Shown here: positions 57,267 to 64,000 of the stretch, one piece after another
Position numbering within the stretch: position 1 is the first letter of the stretch
How the letters are laid out: each line of letters opens with the position of its first letter
Assembly (NCBI RefSeq): GCF_013404085.1
Contig: NZ_JABFHO010000001.1
Location: 3,478,501 to 3,542,500, forward strand
From: Winogradskyella helgolandensis
GTDB lineage: Bacteria > Bacteroidota > Bacteroidia > Flavobacteriales > Flavobacteriaceae
Length of the DNA stretch: 64,000 nucleotides
Direction of reading: 5' to 3'
Position numbers and translations under genes: made by a program
The notes under the pieces: model-generated
Seen by the model: the letters and a program-made list of their open reading frames with translations, nothing else
What the model was told of the DNA's origin: nothing
Databases searched by the model: none

Positions 57267-59642
57267 ATGGTAATACTTCTGAGGGGATTTTTTATCTTCT
57301 TTTTATTGAACACTTTAGGCCTTCAAGCACAAGATAAATTTACTTTAAGTGGAACTGTATCAGATAATCAAAGTAATGAAACACTCATTGGAGTTAATAT
57401 TATATTACCAGATCAGCAAACTGGAACCGTTTCAAATGAATATGGCTTCTACTCTATTACATTACCAGCAGGAACTTATGTTGTTCAAGTTAGTTATTTA
57501 GGTTTTAAAACCCTTTCTGAAACCATCGTTCTTAATGATAACTTGTCCAAAAACTTTAAACTGGAAGAAGCTGCTGAAAGCTTAGATGAAGTACTTCTTA
57601 CAGAAAATATTGAAAAATTAAACATTAAAAATCCGCAAATGAGTGTCAATACTTTGTCTATAAAAACGATAAAGAATATGCCTGTAGTTTTAGGTGAAGT
57701 AGATGTTATAAAATCTATTACACTTCTTCCAGGCGTTACAAATGCAGGAGAAGGCTCTTCTGGTTTTAACGTACGAGGAGGAGCTGCAGATCAAAATCTA
57801 ATTCTGTTAGATGAAGCAACAATTTTTAATTCATCGCACCTTTTTGGTTTCTTTTCTGTTTTTAATCCTGATGCTATAAAAGATATTAAATTATACAAAG
57901 GAGGAATTCCATCGAAATATGGAGGTCGTGTAGCTTCTGTTTTAGATATCTATCAAAAAGAAGGTAATAGTAAATCGTTTCACATGAATGGTGGTATCGG
58001 ACTAATTTCAAGTAGATTATTGGCCGAAGGTCCAATTACAAAAGATAAAGGATCGTTTCTAATTGGAGGTCGTAGCAGCTATGCTCATCTTTTTTTACCG
58101 CTTTTTGATTTAGATAATGTCGCTTATTTCTATGATTTAAATACAAAACTAAGTTATAATATAAATGAAAATAACAATATCTACTTGTCTGGTTATTTTG
58201 GTAGAGATGTATTTAAAATTGCTGATAGTTTTGAAAATTCATTTGGGAATTCAGTATTAAATTTTAGATGGAACCACCTATTTTCTGACAAAATATTTTC
58301 TAACCTATCGTTTATTTATTCTGACTATTACTATGGACTTCAACTAGGTTTTGTTGGATTCGACTGGATTTCTGGCATAAAAAACATCAACCTTAAATAC
58401 GACTTTAAACATTATATAAGCAATAGCTTTAAGCTAGAATATGGTTTAAATAGTATGTATTATAAATTTAATCCTGGAGATATAAGTCCTATTGACAGTG
58501 ATTCTGGGATAAATCCTTTTAAGCTTACAGATAAATATGCTTTGGAAAATGCCGTATATATTGATGCTGAACATAAATTGAGCGATAATTTATCCGTTAG
58601 TTATGGTGCACGTTTAAGTGTGTTCCATAGATTAGGTCAAGATGAATTAAATAGTTACGAAAATAATAGTCCACTAACATTTAATGAGTCTATTGGTATT
58701 TATGAAAAAGCAGAACCAAATGGTACAACCACTTATACTAGAAGCGATATTATTGAATCTTTTGCTAACTTGGAACCTCGATTAGCAATTGCTTATCAGT
58801 TAAATGATAATTCTTCTGTAAAAGGAAGTTACAATCGCATGAGCCAATATTTACATTTACTGTCTAATACAAGCTCACCAACACCTTTAGATGTTTGGAC
58901 ACCAAGTGGAAAATATATAAAACCACAATTATTAGATCAGGTTGCTATTGGATATTTTAAAACATTTAAAAACAATGCGTATTCTTTAGAAGTTGAAAGT
59001 TTTTATAAAACTATTCAAAACCGAATCGATTATATTGACGGTGCAGATTTAATTGCCAACAATGCCATAGAACAAGTTATATTAAATGGTGAAGGAAGAG
59101 CCTATGGTTTAGAGGTCCTTTTCAAAAAAAATGAAGGCAAATTTACAGGTTGGTTGGCCTATACTCTTTCAAAATCAGAACAAAGAACACCAGGACGAAC
59201 GGCTATTGAAACCGGAATCAATAATGGAGAATGGTATAATACTCCACACGACAAAACACATGACATTTCACTAACAGGAAGTTACGAATTAAGCAAAAAG
59301 TGGTCCTTCAGTTCTAATCTTATTTTTCAAACAGGGCAACCCACAACGTTTCCAAACGGTCAATATCAATACAACGATATTATAATTCCGAATTATGAAG
59401 CAAGAAATTCAAGTAGGCTTCCATCTTACCATCGTTTAGATGTAGCCGTAAATTATAATCCAAACCCAGAAAGCACAAAAAACTTTAAAGGAGAATGGGT
59501 CTTCGGAATATATAATGTGTACAACCGAAAAAATGCAGCAAGTATTTCGTTTAGCGAAAATAGAAACACAGGAAATAATGAAGCTACACGTTTGGCTATT
59601 TTCGGAATCGTACCATCGTTCTCATATAATTTCAAATTTTAA
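57267..59642 (+). CDS. TonB-dependent outer-membrane receptor
   Basis: A 791-residue TonB-dependent transporter. The signal peptide ends LGLQAQ (about 22); a carboxypeptidase-regulatory-like beta sandwich (FTLSGTVSDNQSNETLIGVN, about 25-105) precedes the plug (VRGGAADQNLILLDEATIFN, about 165-185) and a 22-strand-type barrel to the end (FSYNFKF). I use the ATG at 57267 because it gives a clean signal peptide; the TTG at 57216 would add a polar leader. Paired with a DUF4249 gene 3 bp downstream. The cargo is unknown. Confidence 0.92.
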   Translation: MVILLRGFFIFFLLNTLGLQAQDKFTLSGTVSDNQSNETLIGVNIILPDQQTGTVSNEYGFYSITLPAGTYVVQVSYLGFKTLSETIVLNDNLSKNFKLEEAAESLDEVLLTENIEKLNIKNPQMSVNTLSIKTIKNMPVVLGEVDVIKSITLLPGVTNAGEGSSGFNVRGGAADQNLILLDEATIFNSSHLFGFFSVFNPDAIKDIKLYKGGIPSKYGGRVASVLDIYQKEGNSKSFHMNGGIGLISSRLLAEGPITKDKGSFLIGGRSSYAHLFLPLFDLDNVAYFYDLNTKLSYNINENNNIYLSGYFGRDVFKIADSFENSFGNSVLNFRWNHLFSDKIFSNLSFIYSDYYYGLQLGFVGFDWISGIKNINLKYDFKHYISNSFKLEYGLNSMYYKFNPGDISPIDSDSGINPFKLTDKYALENAVYIDAEHKLSDNLSVSYGARLSVFHRLGQDELNSYENNSPLTFNESIGIYEKAEPNGTTTYTRSDIIESFANLEPRLAIAYQLNDNSSVKGSYNRMSQYLHLLSNTSSPTPLDVWTPSGKYIKPQLLDQVAIGYFKTFKNNAYSLEVESFYKTIQNRIDYIDGADLIANNAIEQVILNGEGRAYGLEVLFKKNEGKFTGWLAYTLSKSEQRTPGRTAIETGINNGEWYNTPHDKTHDISLTGSYELSKKWSFSSNLIFQTGQPTTFPNGQYQYNDIIIPNYEARNSSRLPSYHRLDVAVNYNPNPESTKNFKGEWVFGIYNVYNRKNAASISFSENRNTGNNEATRLAIFGIVPSFSYNFKF

Positions 59643-59645
59643 ATC

Positions 59646-60461
59646 ATGAAAAAATTAATATATATAAGTTTCATATTAGCACTTTTCACCAATTGTGAAG
59701 ATGTTATTGATGTTGATTTAAATGATGCCGAACCAAAATTGGTCATTGAAGCATCCATAAATTATTTTAAAAATACATCAGGAAACGAACAAAGTATAAA
59801 ATTAACTTTATCTGCTCCATTCTTCGAAGATACAATTCCGCCTGCTAATGGTGCTATAATTCAGATTTCAGATACAGCTGGAAATACATTCAATTTTATA
59901 GAAACTGATAATACTGGTATTTACACTAACAACACGTTCATTCCTATTATAGATGATGACTATACTTTAGTCATAAACTATGAAGGAGATATTTATACAG
60001 CTTCAGAAACCCTAACATCTGTGGTTCCTATTGATTATATAGAACAAAACAATGAAGGAGGTTTTTCAGGTGACGATATAGAGCTTAAAGCCTTTTATAC
60101 TGATCCATCGGGAATAAGCAATTACTATTTTTTCGAATTTATTAGTGATATTCCAGTCGTTCCATCCCTATCTGTATACGACGATACCTTTACCGACGGA
60201 AATGAAATTTTCGGATTTTATACAGAAGAAGACTTAGAATCTGGAGATAGTGTTACCATAAGAAGCTACGGTGTATCTAGCCAATTCTATGATTTTATGT
60301 TTATTCTTTTGCAACAAGGCGGTGATTCTGGTGGTGGTCCTTTTGAAACACAACCAGCTACGGTTCGTGGTAATTGCATAAATACTACAAATCCAGAAAA
60401 CTTTCCTTATGGTTATTTTAGATTGTCAGAAGTTGATGAATTAATTTATACAGTTGAATAG
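59646..60461 (+). CDS. DUF4249 lipoprotein, partner of the TonB receptor
   Basis: A 271-residue predicted lipoprotein: MKKLIYISFILALFTNC ends at lipobox Cys17, followed by the DUF4249 start EDVIDVDLNDAEPKLVIEA and an Ig-like beta pattern, and the C-terminal NPENFPYGYFRLSEVDE. Such lipoproteins regularly follow a TonB receptor of this kind in Bacteroidota, and they may act as a lid or scaffold for it. It is 3 bp downstream, so co-transcribed. It ends just before a dispersed repeat. Confidence 0.88.
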   Translation: MKKLIYISFILALFTNCEDVIDVDLNDAEPKLVIEASINYFKNTSGNEQSIKLTLSAPFFEDTIPPANGAIIQISDTAGNTFNFIETDNTGIYTNNTFIPIIDDDYTLVINYEGDIYTASETLTSVVPIDYIEQNNEGGFSGDDIELKAFYTDPSGISNYYFFEFISDIPVVPSLSVYDDTFTDGNEIFGFYTEEDLESGDSVTIRSYGVSSQFYDFMFILLQQGGDSGGGPFETQPATVRGNCINTTNPENFPYGYFRLSEVDELIYTVE

Positions 60462-60472
60462 TTTTATCATTT

Positions 60473-60631
60473 GGGCATTACCCACAAAAAAGTGGGTCGC
60501 GTCATCCACTATATCTTTTTGTTAAAACGCCTATAAATTCTTTAGAACATTTAAACTTTCAATTATTCGTCAATAACCTAAATAAATTAAATTTTACAAA
60601 AAGGATGCCGTTACTACCGCTAATGCAACCC
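60473..60631. repeat. MITE-like dispersed repeat
   Basis: The 159-bp stretch has inverted ends GGGCATTACCC and TAATGCAACCC (GCATTA and TAATGC exact), an inner hairpin CCCAC/GTGGG, and the pair TATCTTTTTGT and ACAAAAAGGAT. It carries the core words CCACTATATCTTTTTG and AAAGGATGCCGTTACTACCG, which resemble a repeat I associate with many Bacteroidota genomes. It has no ORF. It separates the DUF4249 gene from murQ. Confidence 0.6.
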
Positions 60632-60662
60632 ATCCGCTAAAATAATTTCTTACCTTTAGGGC

Positions 60663-61475
60663 ATGACTTTTATAAAAACAACAGAGCAAGACTCTAACTA
60701 TAACAATCTCGAAAATATGTCCATTAACGAGATTATAAATTCTATAAATAAAGAAGATAAAACAGTTTCTTTAGCCGTAGAAAAAGCGTTACCACAAATT
60801 GAATCTCTTATTGAGCAAGTTGTTCCAAAACTAAAAAATAGTGGACGACTATTTTACATAGGAGCAGGAACTAGCGGTAGACTTGGTATTTTAGATGCTT
60901 CAGAATGTCCACCCACTTTTGGAGTTACTCACGATTTAGTTATTGGTTTAATAGCAGGTGGTGATAATGCCATTAGAAAAGCTGTAGAAAATGCAGAAGA
61001 TTCAATGACACAAGGCTGGTTGGACTTACAAGAATACAACATTTCAGATAAAGATGTTGTTATAGGTATCGCAGCTTCCGGAACGACACCATATGTAATT
61101 AGTGCATTAGCAAAATGCAACGAACATAATATCATAACGGGTTGTATAACGTGTAATCAAAATAGCCCTTTATCTTTAACAGCAAGATTTCCTATTGAAG
61201 TCATCGTTGGTCCAGAATTTTTAACCGGAAGTTCAAGAATGAAAGCTGGAACAGCTCAAAAACTAGTTCTCAACATGATTACGACCACCACTATGATTCA
61301 ACTTGGAAAAGTAAAGGGTAATAAAATGGTAGATATGCAACTCAGTAACGACAAGTTAGTCCACAGAGCTGTAAAAATGATTATGGATGAATTAAATATT
61401 TCAGAAACAGAAGCTACAATTTTATTAAGTAAATACAAAAATGTAAGAAATAGTATCACCCATGGAAGACAATAA
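60663..61475 (+). CDS. murQ: N-acetylmuramic acid 6-phosphate etherase
   Basis: Cleaves the lactyl ether of MurNAc-6-phosphate in cell-wall recycling. A 270-residue SIS-domain protein with the family signature YIGAGTSGRLGILDASECPP (residues about 61-80), IGIAASGTTPYVISAL and TGSSRMKAGTAQKLVLNM. It starts TTEQDSNYNNLENMS, as in Bacteroidota homologues. The 14-bp overlap with the next gene suggests co-translation. A TACCTTTA box near 60651 may be a -7 element. Confidence 0.94.
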   Translation: MTFIKTTEQDSNYNNLENMSINEIINSINKEDKTVSLAVEKALPQIESLIEQVVPKLKNSGRLFYIGAGTSGRLGILDASECPPTFGVTHDLVIGLIAGGDNAIRKAVENAEDSMTQGWLDLQEYNISDKDVVIGIAASGTTPYVISALAKCNEHNIITGCITCNQNSPLSLTARFPIEVIVGPEFLTGSSRMKAGTAQKLVLNMITTTTMIQLGKVKGNKMVDMQLSNDKLVHRAVKMIMDELNISETEATILLSKYKNVRNSITHGRQ

Positions 61476-61701
61476 TAGAACAGACAAAGATATCTTAACC
61501 AAAGGCATAAAACGTTTAGCGATCTGCTTAGGTCTTATGTTTTTAGGTCCTACCTTGGTACATTTAGCCTTAGACAATAGTGAAAAGCCACTTTACATTC
61601 CACTACTTATTATTGCCTTTATACTTTGCATTGCTGCAATTGCGTTTCTATTTATCGGTATCAATACCATTTTAGATAGCATATTCAAGAAGAAAAAGTA
61701 A
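61462..61701 (+). CDS. DUF6095 family small membrane protein
   Basis: A 79-residue protein with two hydrophobic helices (LAICLGLMFLGPTLVHLAL; YIPLLIIAFILCIAAIAFLF) joined by a short polar turn and ending in lysines. It matches the pattern of DUF6095 proteins, found in Flavobacteriaceae after murQ. Function unknown. It overlaps murQ by 14 bp. The 330 bp downstream contain no gene, only AT-rich sequence, before the rRNA terminator. Confidence 0.8.
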   Translation: MEDNNRTDKDILTKGIKRLAICLGLMFLGPTLVHLALDNSEKPLYIPLLIIAFILCIAAIAFLFIGINTILDSIFKKKK

Positions 61702-62033
61702 AACGTTGTCTTTTTTGTAAGTGAGGTGTTAGACCAATTCATTAAATCCGTGGTTCCATGGACCAACAAACGCTCTACTCTCTTTAGCTACTAAACAATA
61801 AGTAGATTTTTTTTACCTAGTTAACTCTCTTCATGCACAATTTAGCAAAAAACACATTAGCATTTCACTTAACAAATTCAATAATGTTAAGATGATAAGC
61901 CTAAGAAAAGTGTACTATTGGTATTTTGAAGACAATCTATATATGTAACCTTGTAAATATTATAGAAAACACATTTCTAGATTTGATTTTCTATTTCAAA
62001 TAATCACTTGGACATATAAAAAAAGTGATAAAA
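61702..62033. other. Gene-free AT-rich interval between murQ/DUF6095 and rRNA operon
   Basis: About 330 bp with no ORF worth calling, no tRNA and no clear repeat. It separates a plus-strand unit from a minus-strand rRNA operon, so two transcripts converge here. Confidence 0.6.
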
Positions 62034-62069
62034 CGAAAAAAACCCTTACTAGAATATCTAGTAAGGGTT
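62034..62069 (-). terminator. Intrinsic terminator of the rRNA operon
   Basis: AACCCTTACTAGA...TCTAGTAAGGGTT is a perfect 13-bp stem around a 3-nt loop (62041-62069). On the minus strand it is followed by seven U residues (plus-strand A-run 62034-62040). It lies just past the 3' end of 5S rRNA. Confidence 0.95.
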
Positions 62070-62075
62070 CTTAAA

Positions 62076-62184
62076 AAAGGCGGCGACCTACTCTTCCACA
62101 GTAAAGCAGTACCATCGGCGCAAACGGGCTTAACTACTCTGTTCGGAATGGTTAGAGGTGAGCCCCGTCGCTATAACCACCTTA
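62076..62184 (-). rRNA. rrf: 5S ribosomal RNA
   Basis: On the minus strand it opens near AAGGTGGTTATAGCGACGGG, contains the conserved CCATTCCGAACAGAG and GCGCCGATGGTACTG, and ends GAGTAGGTCGCCGCC; the two ends are complementary (GGTGG... with ...CCGCC). Length about 109 nt. Ends are approximate to a few bases. It is followed by the operon terminator. Confidence 0.95.
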
Positions 62185-62302
62185 AATTTTTATTCTGACT
62201 TTGATCAGAACTTGGGTTGTTATAAATAATCAACACTAATATTGTTGACATATTGAAAAAAAGACATGATATGTATTGTAACGTATACTTTATAAAAAAA
62301 CT

Positions 62303-62346
62303 GACTCGCTCGTTAACCATTACTGGTTGTCGAGCGAAGTCGAAGT
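62303..62346. repeat. Dispersed palindromic repeat in the 23S-5S spacer
   Basis: GACTCGCTCG (62303-62312) pairs with CGAGCGAAGTC (62331-62341) with a one-base bulge; an inner AACCA/TGGTT stem closes it. It continues to GAAGTGACA. The word AGTCGAAGTG also occurs in the prmC insert. It ends just before the mature 23S 3' end. Confidence 0.6.
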
Positions 62347-62349
62347 GAC

Positions 62350-64000
<1,651 letters not shown>

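Overview
The window is a piece of a low-GC Bacteroidota chromosome, almost certainly from the family Flavobacteriaceae. Evidence: three proteins end in type IX secretion (Por) sorting domains; there are DUF4249, DUF4835, DUF6913 and DUF6095 proteins and a TonB-dependent receptor/DUF4249 pair; several genes have TAnnTTTG promoter boxes in place of E. coli-type -10 boxes; the gap gene encodes the long (482 aa) GAPDH; and dispersed palindromic repeats typical of this phylum are present. I cannot name genus or species from sequence alone.

Layout. 1-4.8 kb: a 3-hydroxyacyl-CoA dehydrogenase cut by the left edge, a four-helix-bundle (S23/IVS-type) gene boxed by inverted short repeats, DUF1015, yggS and a DEDDh exonuclease/GIY-YIG nuclease fusion that has no ordinary start codon. 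4.8-9.1 kb: a DUF3857/transglutaminase-like protein, a K+ channel, miaA and VanZ. 9.1-14.1 kb (minus): response regulator, histidine kinase, coaE, YbbR and a glycosyltransferase. 14.2-16.9 kb: a large secreted T9SS protein. 17.1-25.1 kb (minus): a housekeeping block fabI-TPR-recN-DUF4835-coaBC-rpoZ-bamD, then dapA-DUF6913. 25.2-32.6 kb: a 5'-nucleotidase split into two genes in reversed domain order, a membrane protein, ligA, an SH3-like lipoprotein, prmC (carrying two in-frame repeat insertions) and a GNAT enzyme. 32.6-35.6 kb (plus): LEA2-like lipoprotein, ribD, HAD phosphatase and EamA transporter, tightly packed with TTG starts. 35.7-42.8 kb: secreted arylsulfotransferase-like protein, YigZ, thioesterase, dnaA, low-MW phosphatase, PQQ-type sugar dehydrogenase and an RsmI-like methyltransferase. 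42.9-46.9 kb (minus): a cell-wall cluster dapF-GNAT-mltG-DUF2279-lysozyme-like. 47-62 kb (plus): htrA, gap, a coiled-coil membrane protein, hemG-like flavodoxin, trmD, rplS, a long non-coding stretch, a pentapeptide protein, icd, TonB receptor/DUF4249, murQ and DUF6095. 62-64 kb (minus): the 3' end of an rRNA operon (5S and about 1.65 kb of 23S).

Most genes are ordinary chromosomal housekeeping genes, and I see no prophage, integrase, transposase, CRISPR array or defence island. The unusual content is outside or between genes. The strongest item is a roughly 385-nt region (53.70-54.08 kb) downstream of rplS with no convincing ORF, several self-complementary hairpins, a long-range pairing and a strong intrinsic terminator; it looks like an independently transcribed structured RNA. 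Others are a compact stem-loop leader starting at the rplS promoter, a terminator-like hairpin in the dnaA leader, a MITE-like repeat before murQ, and short dispersed palindromes inserted in prmC and the 23S-5S spacer.

All functional calls come from reading the translated sequences and motif recognition; no database search was run.
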